A stretch of 64,000 nt of DNA from a virus (IMGVR_UViG_3300009034_000001:177415-241414), one strand, 5' to 3'; shown: positions 1 through 8,229, numbered from the stretch's first letter. Notes: a model not told the origin generated them from the letters alone. Numbers and translations: made by a program.

Positions 1-608
1 CTTATTTCCTCAATAACATTCCTAACTGGCCGAACTCTGCGAGTGCATCCAAAGAATTTTGTAACTGCACAAAAATCACAATTAAACGGGCAACCACGCG
101 CAGTTTCAATGGGATAACATATCTTCAATAACCGTTGTACTCGGTTGTCAAAGGAACTGAAATCTGATGGCGGAGTAATAGACAAATCACAAAACCTACT
201 ATGTCTGTACTTTTGGTTTAAATTAAAACTACTAAAGTCGTTTATTATTCGAGGTAATAGTATTTCAGCTTCGCCACATGCAACTGAGTCGACAAACTTT
301 GAGGCTTCATCAGAAAACATACTTGCATGCGGCCCACCATAGATAACAGTAGCCCCTTTTTCTTTAAAATAGCTTGAAAGTTCATATACTCGAGTACTTT
401 GGCAGGTCAAAGAAGTAAATATTACCAAGCGGTATTTTTTGTTAAAGTTGATATCTGAAAAACTTTCATCAACCGTGTCTACATTCCAGTCGTTAGGTAA
501 AAGTGCTTTCAATAAGCCAAGTGTCGTTGACAAAAGATAACTCCTTCTGGGTTTGATTATACGTTTACGATTGTCATATATGCCAGGTCGAACGCACAAA
601 ACCTTCAA
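1..608 (-). CDS. B12-binding radical SAM protein, 3' end outside window
   Basis: N-terminal ~200 residues of a cobalamin-binding/radical SAM enzyme. The first ~130 residues form a B12-binding-like Rossmann domain (KVLCVRPG start, later YGGPHA and CGEAE), followed by the radical SAM cluster motif in RGCPFNCDFC (CxxxCxxC, binds a 4Fe-4S cluster and SAM). Translation starts at a TTG behind GGAGGT (spacing 7). Such enzymes methylate or rearrange unreactive carbons; the substrate cannot be told. It continues beyond the left edge. Confidence 0.88.
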   Translation of the reverse strand, partial: MKVLCVRPGIYDNRKRIIKPRRSYLLSTTLGLLKALLPNDWNVDTVDESFSDINFNKKYRLVIFTSLTCQSTRVYELSSYFKEKGATVIYGGPHASMFSDEASKFVDSVACGEAEILLPRIINDFSSFNLNQKYRHSRFCDLSITPPSDFSSFDNRVQRLLKICYPIETARGCPFNCDFCAVTKFFGCTRRVRPVRNVIEEI

Positions 609-633
609 TACAATACCTCCAAGGTTGTAATTT

Positions 634-819
634 TTACTCTTCTTCTGTTACGACGGTAACAGTTATATTATTGCCCAATTCCGTATCTTTCGGAACTGCA
701 AGACGAGTGTGTTTACACAAATTGTTTTTCTTATCGCCATTAATACTTACAGCGACAAAATTCTTTCTCTTCTTGGTTGTTTTTGAATATTTCATTTTTA
801 TTACCGTTTGAGCTCCCAT
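634..819 (-). CDS. small basic hypothetical protein, 61 aa
   Basis: Start ATG 7 bases after GGAGGG. Lys-rich first half (KYSKTTKKRKNF) and a beta-rich acidic tail (NNITVTVVTEEE). No recognised domain. It lies between the radical SAM gene and the 280-residue gene in the same direction. Confidence 0.7.
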   Translation of the reverse strand: MGAQTVIKMKYSKTTKKRKNFVAVSINGDKKNNLCKHTRLAVPKDTELGNNITVTVVTEEE

Positions 820-845
820 GATCAAACCCTCCTTATTTGAAAAAA

Positions 846-1688
846 CTAATCTTCCTCTTCAGGTATCCATAACTTCCGCGTAAATGTAATATTCTGATTA
901 CATTTACTAATCCGGTTATTTACCAAACGGTCCATGTTGTTAATTGCCTGAGCAATTTTACTTTTAATCACCTCTACATCTTTAAGTTCCTTTGGTGAAA
1001 TTTCTACCTCAAACTTTCGAGACCTTGGCAACTCACCTACCAAGGTAATTCCTAAAATAGCATCACTGTATCTAGGCCGAGGGTAAGTTACCTCAATAGT
1101 ATAACTCTTCCAATAGTCAAAAAGTTCGGGCAACTTTTTGTCAGATTCAAATTTATAAATGACTTGTGGACACCATATTCGTGCGCCCGGCATAATGCCA
1201 TCAACAGCTTCCTCCAAATACTTCAACACAACCTGTAACTTGCTTTCACAAAACGCAGTCCTGTTCTTACTTACCTTTTCCCTTAGAGCCTCTGCGGCCT
1301 CTTGAAGTTCATATTCCTTGATGGAATTAGCCTTTGAGGCTGACAAAAGTGAGGAGAACGACTGTGTTGAAAACTCGGAAAACTCATAACAAAGAAATCG
1401 CCTTTCTATTTCCCTCCGTGCGTCATATCCCACATCAGTATACTTTGGACCAAGCGCTTCGGAAATAACTCGTTGAATACAATCTTGCCAGATTAGAAAT
1501 TTGCCATTGTTTAAACGTTCAACCAACAATCTAACCCAGCACGTCTTCGACTTAGATTGTGTATAGTAAGACAATCTACCATCAACGCGAAGATATTCAT
1601 CAACTGAACGATCGTGTCGTATCTGTAACCAGACTTCTAAATTTGGATAACCTTGAAGAACTTCTGACAGCCCTTGAATCAAGTCCAT
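846..1688 (-). CDS. hypothetical protein, 280 aa
   Basis: ATG start 6 bases after GGAGG; the in-frame GTG just upstream lies too close to the SD. One of the longest genes here. Mixed alpha/beta composition, predicted soluble, no signal peptide or Cys cluster and no motif I recognise. It is followed 11 bases upstream by the next gene, so probably one operon. Confidence 0.75.
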   Translation of the reverse strand: MDLIQGLSEVLQGYPNLEVWLQIRHDRSVDEYLRVDGRLSYYTQSKSKTCWVRLLVERLNNGKFLIWQDCIQRVISEALGPKYTDVGYDARREIERRFLCYEFSEFSTQSFSSLLSASKANSIKEYELQEAAEALREKVSKNRTAFCESKLQVVLKYLEEAVDGIMPGARIWCPQVIYKFESDKKLPELFDYWKSYTIEVTYPRPRYSDAILGITLVGELPRSRKFEVEISPKELKDVEVIKSKIAQAINNMDRLVNNRISKCNQNITFTRKLWIPEEED

Positions 1689-1699
1689 CACATTCCTCC

Positions 1700-2206
1700 T
1701 TATACTTTATAAGTAGTTTGATTGAAAACATCTTTTATTTTTTTGAAATCACCTGGCCGGTCATCTAAATAGAAACTATTGTAAACCGTAAGTTCAATTT
1801 GTTTACCCAACTTGATTGGTTCACATTTGCCAAAAATTCTAATCATCCTCCGAATTCGATTTACAAGCGGCTTATGTTTCTGCGACCATGCAACTTCGAC
1901 CATATCTCTAGTTTGCCAAGGTGCAACTTCCAACTTGCCATATCCCAACGCACGATTCAACACTAAAGCAAAGGTTGTAACTCCAAACTTAAAGGAGTCT
2001 GGCAACCCTTTCCTCTTCCTCGTGCCGTCAATAATTTCAATCTTTCCGCCTTTTAACAGATGAATTACTGAACGATAAGACAACGAGTCTATCCTGAAGT
2101 AACCTTTCTTCTTCGAGTGTCCAAATTGTGATTGAAACATAGACACATCATCATAAGGCTCGAAGTATAAACCGTTTGTGCCGTTTGCAACGAGTAACGT
2201 GTCCAC
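1700..2206 (-). CDS. hypothetical protein, 168 aa
   Basis: GTG start 8 bases after AAGGAGG; upstream in-frame sequence overlaps the neighbour and has no better SD. Basic C-terminal half with RIRRMIRIFGKCEP. No recognised fold. Its C-terminus (FKKIKDVFNQTT) is hydrophilic. Confidence 0.7.
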   Translation of the reverse strand: MDTLLVANGTNGLYFEPYDDVSMFQSQFGHSKKKGYFRIDSLSYRSVIHLLKGGKIEIIDGTRKRKGLPDSFKFGVTTFALVLNRALGYGKLEVAPWQTRDMVEVAWSQKHKPLVNRIRRMIRIFGKCEPIKLGKQIELTVYNSFYLDDRPGDFKKIKDVFNQTTYKV

Positions 2207-2225
2207 AATGTTAACCTCCTTATAC

Positions 2226-2432
2226 TTACAAAGAAGTGTCGCCCCAATCAAAACAAGTAAAGGATGGAATATAACAGTTTCTACCATAAATCAAAAAATC
2301 TTTTGCTTCCTTGAGATTATCAAAGATCATCGCAAATACATAATTCTTTGGACCAACGTTTGGATTCGTATTTCGATATACAATCCAAAAATCGCCTTCT
2401 TGGACCAATGTTGCGTATTTTATTTCGCGCAT
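2226..2432 (-). CDS. hypothetical protein, 68 aa
   Basis: ATG start 11 bases after GAGG; that SD overlaps the TGA of the HAD gene upstream, suggesting translational coupling. Aromatic-rich, with GDFWIVYRNTNP early and two Cys late. Function unknown. Confidence 0.65.
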   Translation of the reverse strand: MREIKYATLVQEGDFWIVYRNTNPNVGPKNYVFAMIFDNLKEAKDFLIYGRNCYIPSFTCFDWGDTSL

Positions 2433-2440
2433 GACAACTA

Positions 2441-2836
2441 TCACCTCATGTCATATTCCTTTGCTAAATACGACTCCATATTTTCAACAGCGCGGCACAC
2501 ATCTTCCGCGGTATGAGTCCATGCCGGATTAACAGCCCGATCATCCAGATAGATATGGCACATAATTTTTGAACTAGAAGTATCCTCCTGAGGTTGATAT
2601 GGATTACAGTTGAAATGATCAATTGGAATTTTATTCGCTTTAATCCAAAGCTTTAATTTTGGAGTAATTATCCGAGTTGTGTCTAACACAATAATCCACC
2701 CTTTGGATTTCAACATCTTCAAGGCTTTAACTACCTTTTCTATTGGTTTCCCAATCTTACCAGCACTTCGGTAACCTCGTTTGTACTCTGCCAGAGTACC
2801 ATCCAAATCAACTCAACAATACTTCACGTTATACAT
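2441..2836 (-). pseudogene. HAD-superfamily phosphatase with in-frame TGA
   Basis: An SD (GGAGGG, spacing 6) places the start at an ATG at 2836, but codon 8 (2813-2815) is TGA. Directly after it the frame encodes VDLDGTLA, the HAD motif I whose first Asp is the nucleophile; later come LDTTR (motif II region) and YLDDRA (motif IV). The arrangement matches small phage HAD proteins with the IGKP...LKMLKSKGW segment. A TTG at 2806 could restart translation but would drop the nucleophile. TGA ends this and other genes, so wholesale recoding is unlikely. A nonsense mutation is most likely; readthrough is possible. Confidence 0.75.
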
Positions 2837-2852
2837 TTTTGACCCTCCAAGG

Positions 2853-3065
2853 TTATTTCCGTTTCCACGGAAAGCCAGCATGGATAAAAGCTATCTCATA
2901 ATCTACATGACCAGAAACAAATTTACCTACAAAAAACCTTTCGGATTGATTTAAGTTTTTAACTGCCTTTTTGTATTCGTTTCTAAGAAGTTTATCTATC
3001 GGTTTTTCTAACTTCTGTGCTATATCTAATAGTTCTGCATAGGTCTTTGTTGTTTTACTCTTCAT
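2853..3065 (-). CDS. hypothetical protein, 70 aa
   Basis: ATG start preceded by GGAGGTTTGAGAA. Helical and basic (KLLRNEYKKAVKNL), ending FPWKRK. No recognised domain; it sits between the disrupted HAD gene and a 123-residue unknown. Confidence 0.7.
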   Translation of the reverse strand: MKSKTTKTYAELLDIAQKLEKPIDKLLRNEYKKAVKNLNQSERFFVGKFVSGHVDYEIAFIHAGFPWKRK

Positions 3066-3068
3066 TTC

Positions 3069-3440
3069 TCAAACCTCCAAAGCGAGTGAAATTGTTATTA
3101 TAAGCGGTTCCGGATCCGCATGAGTATAGCCCTTCTTCGGGCGTTTTACTAAATAGTCACGACGGAAGTACGTTAATCTTATTAAACCTCCCTTAATTTC
3201 AACTTCATCAGGGATATCCAAATCGAAAGAAACAAGGCGACTCCTATCAGCATACTTCGCACGATATGTCAATTCCCTATACGATTCAGTACAGTCAAAT
3301 CTAACCTTTGACCCAAGTGCCCGGATCTCTTGTAGTCGAAGTCTACGTTTTTGTCCCTTGGTTGAAAAGATTACTTCCTTCCCAACAAAGGTCTGCAACT
3401 TTTGAAATACAGCATCATCAAACTCCGTTGCCCAAGCCAT
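3069..3440 (-). CDS. hypothetical protein, 123 aa
   Basis: Start ATG after GGAGTCGAATA (spacing 7). Beta-rich with many Arg/Lys; suggests a small barrel (EVIFSTKGQKRRLRLQE). No motif recognised. A perfect dyad (3477-3493) lies about 37 bases upstream and could be an operator. Confidence 0.7.
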   Translation of the reverse strand: MAWATEFDDAVFQKLQTFVGKEVIFSTKGQKRRLRLQEIRALGSKVRFDCTESYRELTYRAKYADRSRLVSFDLDIPDEVEIKGGLIRLTYFRRDYLVKRPKKGYTHADPEPLIITISLALEV

Positions 3441-3476
3441 TATTCGACTCCTTATGTTCAAATTTTGTTGTTAAAT

Positions 3477-3493
3477 CGGTTGAATTTCAACCG
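3477..3493. promoter_or_regulatory. perfect 8+1+8 dyad, operator-like
   Basis: CGGTTGAA-T-TTCAACCG, an uninterrupted inverted repeat in the 130-base gap between two leftward genes. Size and symmetry fit a dimeric repressor site; no promoter elements are clear nearby. It could also be a short RNA hairpin, though there is essentially no loop. Confidence 0.35.
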
Positions 3494-3547
3494 CTACGGG
3501 AGTTAAATGTTAATCAAAACAAAGTTTCATCTGTCAAAGTGACAATC

Positions 3548-3572
3548 CCGGAATTTCCGGAATTTCCGGAAA
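3548..3572. repeat. short tandem repeat of CCGGAATTT
   Basis: A 9-base palindromic unit (GGAATTTCC) is repeated about two and a half times immediately after the stop codon of the 140-residue gene. Such iterons can bind proteins or be slippage products. Confidence 0.5.
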
Positions 3573-3995
3573 TTAATAAACATCTACAATTTCGGGCTTT
3601 CCATTAAATTCAGTCCATTCTTTACAAGCTTGGTACACAGCCCTTGCAAATCCGGTCCAGTATGAAAACCTAGAATGTAAAAATGTTTCTTCTCCGGGTT
3701 TGAAATCTGATGCAACTTTGTGAATAAGGCTTAAAACTAACTGTTCAAACCCAACTTCAACCGCTGGAACTCCGTCGTAAAGTTTAGCTACGTTTAACAG
3801 GATAATTCGATGAAACCTTTCAACCTCTACCATTTCATCCGGTTCAACACGACAAAATTCGGGATGTAGCCTCAAATCCAAAAGGAAACGCTGAATTAAC
3901 ATATTGTGAAACTTTATGAAGTGGATTTTACCCTTGTGGGCCAAAGTCATCTTCACACCGGCTTTGGCACTGTTGACATCCTTTTCCTGTTTCAT
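3573..3995 (-). CDS. hypothetical protein, 140 aa
   Basis: Start at MKQEKD uses GGGGG (spacing 11) and overlaps the upstream gene by 68 bases; an internal ATG at 3950 (MTLAHKGK) is an alternative. Helical, with PEFCRVEPDEMVEVERFHR. No recognised domain. Confidence 0.65.
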   Translation of the reverse strand: MKQEKDVNSAKAGVKMTLAHKGKIHFIKFHNMLIQRFLLDLRLHPEFCRVEPDEMVEVERFHRIILLNVAKLYDGVPAVEVGFEQLVLSLIHKVASDFKPGEETFLHSRFSYWTGFARAVYQACKEWTEFNGKPEIVDVY

Positions 3996-4257
3996 CGCGT
4001 TCTATACCCCCATATTTCATGTCGAGCAACTGTTTTTCAGACAAAGCCTCTTTCAATGATTGTTTATCCAGTTTCAAATTGAGATACAACTTTCCACCTT
4101 TCAAACTAGCACCCGACACATGTCCAATCTTATTAGAAAATTGCATCTCCAATGTCACCTCGGGACCATTTTTATTTAGTTTAGTCACAAGTTGATCCGC
4201 CGCCCTCTTAGAAAATCGCATCTTACTTAAATCCAAAATTACTGTGTAAACAGTCAT
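3928..4257 (-). CDS. hypothetical protein, 109 aa
   Basis: ATG start preceded by GGAGGTAAAAATTA. Beta-rich N-terminal half (MTVYTVILDLSKM). The 3' end, with two late Cys, overlaps the next gene's start. No family recognised. Confidence 0.65.
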   Translation of the reverse strand: MTVYTVILDLSKMRFSKRAADQLVTKLNKNGPEVTLEMQFSNKIGHVSGASLKGGKLYLNLKLDKQSLKEALSEKQLLDMKYGGIERDETGKGCQQCQSRCEDDFGPQG

Positions 4258-4263
4258 TAATTT

Positions 4264-4563
4264 TTACCTCCTTACTAAAGCCATTCCAACGTCTGGATGA
4301 TATTCCCACAAATGTTTAACATGGTGTTGTAAGACTGAACGTTTAACATGGTAAATGTGTTTAGAACTCGGTTGAAACTTCAAAGGTGTTCCGCCAGATG
4401 GAGTACTTAAATTTACAGCCAGTACAACAAAAGTGTCATAGTTGCCAAGAATGTCGTAACTAAAATCGTCGGGTAAAGCAGTTTCTGTTGGCCACTTGCC
4501 CCACCGCAAGTAAACACCGGGCACTTCATCTCTAAATGCAATTGTCCGACCCTGTGAAAACAT
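4264..4563 (-). CDS. hypothetical protein, 99 aa
   Basis: ATG 8 bases after GGAGG chosen over a GTG next to the SD. Composition suggests a compact beta protein; contains YHVKRSVLQHHVKHLWEYHP, a His-rich stretch that could bind metal. No recognised domain. Confidence 0.68.
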   Translation of the reverse strand: MFSQGRTIAFRDEVPGVYLRWGKWPTETALPDDFSYDILGNYDTFVVLAVNLSTPSGGTPLKFQPSSKHIYHVKRSVLQHHVKHLWEYHPDVGMALVRR

Positions 4564-4576
4564 AAACGTCACCTCC

Positions 4577-5020
4577 TTATATCAAATGTTCTGGAGTTAA
4601 TTTACCTTCAATCAACATCCAAGAGAGGAACTGTTGAACTCGAAGTTTGTCAAAACCATACCTTTTTGTAAGTGTGAAATCAATTCTGTCAATATGGACT
4701 TTCTTAAATCCACTCTGTTCATCAAATATTTCCTCAAAAGACATTCCCTCGCCCTTCAACTTTACGTCAAATTTGTCAAGAAACTTCATAGCTAAGTCAA
4801 TAATTGCACCCTTGATTATCTCCTCCGACTTCCTTCCGAGTTCCGAATACAATGTCATAATCCTATCAACTAACTCTGAATGATCGAATTCATGCAAGTA
4901 TTCCACAACTATTCTGTCAGGATCAAAATTAGGTTTCCAACCGCGATCAAGGGCTTTGTCTATTACTACATCTCCAAGTGCACGTAACCTTTTAATTAAA
5001 AACGTCTTCCTCATTTTCAT
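4577..5020 (-). CDS. hypothetical helical protein, 147 aa
   Basis: ATG after GGAGAGCGAC. Predominantly helical and charged; no Cys and no membrane segment. Ends with a short helix FLSWMLIEGKLTPEHLI. Not recognised. Confidence 0.72.
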   Translation of the reverse strand: MKMRKTFLIKRLRALGDVVIDKALDRGWKPNFDPDRIVVEYLHEFDHSELVDRIMTLYSELGRKSEEIIKGAIIDLAMKFLDKFDVKLKGEGMSFEEIFDEQSGFKKVHIDRIDFTLTKRYGFDKLRVQQFLSWMLIEGKLTPEHLI

Positions 5021-5063
5021 GTCGCTCTCCTCGACTCAATCTGATAATTGGAATCCAAAAAAT

Positions 5064-5474
5064 CTAGTCTGGAAGAACTTTCATCTCCGTAAAGACAGAA
5101 CAACGAGCAAATTCTGTGCCACCGTTAACTACAGTTGCAATGTCTTGTATACCTGTTGCAACAATATCTCTCACTTCAACCCTTCTTACAGCTAATTTTG
5201 TGAGGTCATCTGTCCAAATCTCAGCATGTAACTTTTTGTGGAAGCCATGGAAGCCGTACGGGTACGTTTCGGAAGTACCATCAGTGTGGATAACTCCTCG
5301 TTTTCGAGATTCTCGACACCTGTAGTCCATTTCCGATACCCACTTCCCAACCGGAACAATCTTGTTAGTATTTCCTTGACAATCAAGAAATAAATTACCT
5401 CGAGTGGTTAACCTAAAGACCTTCCAACAATACTTCCTTCTGGCCTTTCTTATTACTAGTTTATGTAAACACAT
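5064..5474 (-). CDS. family C protein (MCL N-terminus), 136 aa
   Basis: Member of a six-copy dispersed family in this window (also 7378, 10133, 23641, 30589, 31051). Shared landmarks in order: MCL at the extreme N-terminus, WKVF near residue 18, a W-containing WVSEMDY, GFHGFH near residue 80, an R-V-E-V/V-A-T-G block, then a final beta strand EMKVLP. Similar MCL-start proteins occur widely in phages without an assigned function. No catalytic residues are obvious. Confidence 0.8.
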   Translation of the reverse strand: MCLHKLVIRKARRKYCWKVFRLTTRGNLFLDCQGNTNKIVPVGKWVSEMDYRCRESRKRGVIHTDGTSETYPYGFHGFHKKLHAEIWTDDLTKLAVRRVEVRDIVATGIQDIATVVNGGTEFARCSVFTEMKVLPD

Positions 5475-5511
5475 AACTACCTCCTACTAGTCAAACTTAC
5501 AACTAAGGTTA

Positions 5512-5763
5512 TTAAAAATTCATTGCACGATATTCATTTAATTGTGCGCCCATACCCAACGCAAAATTATAAACTTCAACTACGCGTTGCATATTCTTGC
5601 AATGAAACTCTTCAAAAGTTTTATGCACATCTTGGTCAGAACTTACATAAACAGGGTAGTCTTCCATACTAAACTCGTCGCATACGACAATCATATGTGT
5701 AGCGCCAGACTTCTTCCCGGCTTTAAACCAGGTGATAATGTCTTCTCTCGTAGCTATATCCAT
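5512..5763 (-). CDS. phage-type hypothetical protein with ATHMIVVCD motif, 83 aa
   Basis: ATG 6 bases after GGGGG. Opens TREDIITWFKAGKKSGATH and continues MIVVCDEFSMEDYPVYV, a pattern I know from small hypothetical proteins of many phages and prophages. Role unknown; probably cytosolic alpha/beta. Confidence 0.75.
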   Translation of the reverse strand: MDIATREDIITWFKAGKKSGATHMIVVCDEFSMEDYPVYVSSDQDVHKTFEEFHCKNMQRVVEVYNFALGMGAQLNEYRAMNF

Positions 5764-5776
5764 ACTATACCCCCAT

Positions 5777-6058
5777 TTACCAATCAAGATCGAATCTTAA
5801 AGACTGGGCCCAATCTAGTCCCCGAACGTAATAGAAGGGATTACCAAAAACAGTTCCAAACACATTCTTTAATGCATCTCGTAAGAGTGACTCATCAGTT
5901 CCAGGGAAATCTCGTTTGAGCTTTTCTAAGATAGAATCCATTTTTGAAGACAATCGAACTTTATGATTCTCAATCAAATTGGTAACATCTTCAGACAAGG
6001 TATCCAAAAAGTTGCCTACTTCTTCAATCAGATCATCTTCCATATCACATAGGTTCAT
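5777..6058 (-). CDS. hypothetical acidic helical protein, 93 aa
   Basis: ATG 8 bases after GGAGG. Strongly acidic start (MNLCDMEDDLIEEV) followed by amphipathic helices. No recognised domain. Confidence 0.68.
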   Translation of the reverse strand: MNLCDMEDDLIEEVGNFLDTLSEDVTNLIENHKVRLSSKMDSILEKLKRDFPGTDESLLRDALKNVFGTVFGNPFYYVRGLDWAQSLRFDLDW

Positions 6059-6063
6059 GTTAG

Positions 6064-6519
6064 TCACCTCCTTGACGTTCTGTCTTTCAGTTTACCTTTA
6101 GTGCCAATTTCCTTAATGGAACTAACTAATATGTGATAGTTATTTTCTATTCTTGATCCAAAGACTCTAACAAAGTCAGTAGGATCAACTTCATCCACCA
6201 ATGTGCCATGTTCTTCCAAATCTCCTGGTACCAATCCAGCCTCGCCACACGGAATGCACTCAAATGTTAAAAGAGTCCGGCCACCTCGTTTCGTATTTCC
6301 CGGCCCTTGTCGGTAATAGTTAACATTAAAAGGAGTACTAACAGTATGAATAGCTTCGTTGTCAAAAATTACAAATTGATCGCCACATTTAATCAATGCA
6401 AGCTTTTCTGGATTTGGCTTTAGTGTATCATATTCGGTTCCGGATAGGTATTTCCTTCCAGTTTCATCATCAAGAGTAAATGAAGGAATTTTATATACTT
6501 TAGCTTTTATTAAAGTCAC
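6064..6519 (-). CDS. hypothetical protein, 151 aa
   Basis: GTG start after GGAGGTGGTA. Beta-rich, with GDQFVIFDNEAIHTVSTPF in the centre. Ends in a basic tail (KGKLKDRTSRR). No recognised family. Confidence 0.68.
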   Translation of the reverse strand: MTLIKAKVYKIPSFTLDDETGRKYLSGTEYDTLKPNPEKLALIKCGDQFVIFDNEAIHTVSTPFNVNYYRQGPGNTKRGGRTLLTFECIPCGEAGLVPGDLEEHGTLVDEVDPTDFVRVFGSRIENNYHILVSSIKEIGTKGKLKDRTSRR

Positions 6520-6530
6520 ACTACCACCTC

Positions 6531-6737
6531 CTAATCGTCTTCCTCGTCTTTTTCTACTTCTTCAAAGGTTACAGAAGAATGTTCGGAAACATTAATCCCG
6601 CGTTTTTCCAATTCGCGAATAGCACTTTCGAAGAATAACAAATCGCCTGATGCATAACAATCTGAGTTGTGTATCGAGTCGTTAAGTTCGACTACCATCT
6701 CCTTCAATCTTTCGGTTTCAAATTCAGAAACATGCAT
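6531..6737 (-). CDS. hypothetical acidic protein, 68 aa
   Basis: ATG 6 bases after GGAGG selected; longer in-frame extension overlaps the upstream gene. Two short helices and a very acidic tail (EEVEKDEEDD). Unknown. Confidence 0.66.
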   Translation of the reverse strand: MHVSEFETERLKEMVVELNDSIHNSDCYASGDLLFFESAIRELEKRGINVSEHSSVTFEEVEKDEEDD

Positions 6738-6748
6738 TTGCCACCTCC

Positions 6749-7015
6749 TCATATACCATTTATCCAGCATAAAAACCTTCTCCAAAGTCGAGCCCATCTG
6801 CCAGTAATAGGAATGTAATACATACAAGTCCCATGACAATTCCAAGTTCTATAATCTCTGGTTTCCCATTCACTTGTAAAAGCATTCCTCAAGGCATTGA
6901 ACCGACACCTTTCTTTTGGTTTAAACCTAGGCTCAAAATCAACACATTTAATACAAAAAGACTTTTTTTCCGGGATGTTAAAAGCTTTGTTTACATCCCA
7001 TAGGTTTAAGCCCAT
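6749..7015 (-). CDS. Cys-rich hypothetical protein, 88 aa
   Basis: ATG 7 bases after GGAGG. Six Cys, including CIKC, CRF, CHGTC pairs, suggesting one or two zinc sites. Ends with an aromatic, Trp-rich segment (RWARLWRRFLCWINGI). Not recognised. Confidence 0.66.
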   Translation of the reverse strand: MGLNLWDVNKAFNIPEKKSFCIKCVDFEPRFKPKERCRFNALRNAFTSEWETRDYRTWNCHGTCMYYIPITGRWARLWRRFLCWINGI

Positions 7016-7057
7016 CACAGAACCTCCATTTATGTCGATCTTCTTCTGGAAACAATG

Positions 7058-7249
7058 TCAATGTGTTGCTAAGAAAATGCCAAAAGCTATTCCTAGAATA
7101 AGTCCAAGAATGAATCCATTTCCTGGAACAAGCACGAAATTAGCAACCCGTGTGCAAAATGAGATCTTTTCTTCGTAGAAGCGACATTTGCCATCTCTAT
7201 TTTCCTCTGAAGGATTGATTCTTTTCCTTTCGCCTGGATAAGGATTCAT
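7058..7249 (-). CDS. small protein with C-terminal membrane segment, 63 aa
   Basis: Start ATG overlaps the stop of the preceding mini-gene in TAATG, implying coupled translation. Hydrophilic N-terminus then a hydrophobic helix (LVPGNGFILGLILGIAFGIF) at the C-terminal end. Unknown role at the membrane. Confidence 0.65.
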   Translation of the reverse strand: MNPYPGERKRINPSEENRDGKCRFYEEKISFCTRVANFVLVPGNGFILGLILGIAFGIFLATH

Positions 7250-7341
7250 TATTTTATAAAGTCTGCAGGTTTCCCAGAAGATCTCCAATGTCTACAGTTT
7301 TTACAATATACCTTATTTTCAGTTCCTTTTTTTGGCATCAT
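7249..7341 (-). CDS. mini zinc-knuckle protein, 30 aa
   Basis: Begins at one of three consecutive ATG codons behind AAGGAG. The product contains VYCKNCRHWRSSG, a CxxC knuckle in a very basic context. Stop codon shared with the next start (TAATG). Confidence 0.6.
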   Translation of the reverse strand: MMPKKGTENKVYCKNCRHWRSSGKPADFIK

Positions 7342-7377
7342 CATCCTCTCCTTAGACATAGTCATGTACTAATATTT

Positions 7378-7764
7378 TCACTCATTAGTTACCTTTGGCA
7401 AAATCCGAATCTTTTTACAAACGAACACGGACAGGTTATTTGACCTATCAACATACTGCAAACCAAAAGCAACCGCCTTACTTATCTCGACTTTACGAAC
7501 TACCAAACGTCCAAACATTCGCATTCGGTGTTTCCATTTTAAAGCATCTTTCTTGGTATAAAAACAATGCCAACCATTCTCATATGTGCCCTGTTCATAT
7601 CCCAAACTAATACGCTTAGGGCCCTTAGCATTCAGCCAAACGTCTACTGGACGAACGGTGCCACAGCCAAAGTACTCCGACTTCAACTTATCTGCCATTA
7701 CAAAGAAAACTTTATAGCCATACCTCGGTTGATATTCGCTTTTCCTAAGATAATCCAAACACAT
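7378..7764 (-). CDS. family C protein (MCL N-terminus), 128 aa
   Basis: Starts MCLDYLRK, then YGYKVFF, VRPVDVWLNAK, NGWHCFYTKKDA, and a closing block RKVEISKAVAFG...SVFVCKKIRILPK. The KKDA after the aromatic GWHCFY is shared with the copies at 23.9 and 30.6-31.5 kb. Its stop overlaps the next gene by one base. Confidence 0.8.
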   Translation of the reverse strand: MCLDYLRKSEYQPRYGYKVFFVMADKLKSEYFGCGTVRPVDVWLNAKGPKRISLGYEQGTYENGWHCFYTKKDALKWKHRMRMFGRLVVRKVEISKAVAFGLQYVDRSNNLSVFVCKKIRILPKVTNE

Positions 7765-8033
7765 TATACCACCCCCGCATCAGATTTTGAAGTAACAATG
7801 CCATCTCTAAGTAACTCTTTGAGTATCAAAGGGTCAAAGATACAGTGTATAACGCCTTCTAAGTCTGAACAAGTACGAATCCTAACATCACAAAGTTCTA
7901 ATTGATAGGAATAGACTAACTTTACAAATTCTCTGGTGTTTTTAACAAAAAACCCTTTGTCGTATGCTATATCAATCAGTTTGTGAATTACATCTTCGGG
8001 TATTACGTGTTTAATCCGCAAGCACATTTCCAT
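7764..8033 (-). CDS. hypothetical protein, 89 aa
   Basis: ATG preceded by GGAGG at a long spacing (11). Helical, with IRTCSDLEGVIHCIFDP. Stop/start overlap with the family C gene. Unknown. Confidence 0.66.
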   Translation of the reverse strand: MEMCLRIKHVIPEDVIHKLIDIAYDKGFFVKNTREFVKLVYSYQLELCDVRIRTCSDLEGVIHCIFDPLILKELLRDGIVTSKSDAGVV

Positions 8034-8038
8034 ATAAT

Positions 8039-8206
8039 TTAACTCCTCCTAACACCTTGTTTTGTTGACCCTAGTTGATAACCACCACATTCGTTTTGGT
8101 TTTTGAGTTGTTTCCACCACCAATTCTTCACCTGCCGTAACGTACCACGGAAGAAAACTGTTCCATCTACACAATCACATACAATATACCTTCTTACTCT
8201 TTTCAT
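8039..8206 (-). CDS. small basic hypothetical protein, 55 aa
   Basis: ATG start with a weak SD (AAAGGAAAT). Starts MKRVRRYIVCDCVDGTVFFR; basic throughout, three Cys, ends with an SD-like AGGAGG coding GVRRS used by the next gene. No recognised domain. Confidence 0.6.
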   Translation of the reverse strand: MKRVRRYIVCDCVDGTVFFRGTLRQVKNWWWKQLKNQNECGGYQLGSTKQGVRRS

Positions 8207-8229
8207 ATTCCAAATTTCCTTTCAAAATA

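Noticed and set aside
1812-2063. Plus-strand open frame of 83 codons
   Set aside because: It lies antisense to the minus-strand 168-residue gene, has no SD, and its composition is that of a reverse complement. The same holds for plus-strand frames at 3308, 5542, 11262, 14042, 17383 and elsewhere.
2813-2815. Genome-wide reassignment of TGA
   Set aside because: TGA is used as the terminal codon of neighbouring genes (for example 2441, 27248, 49793), often overlapping the next start, so it functions as stop here.
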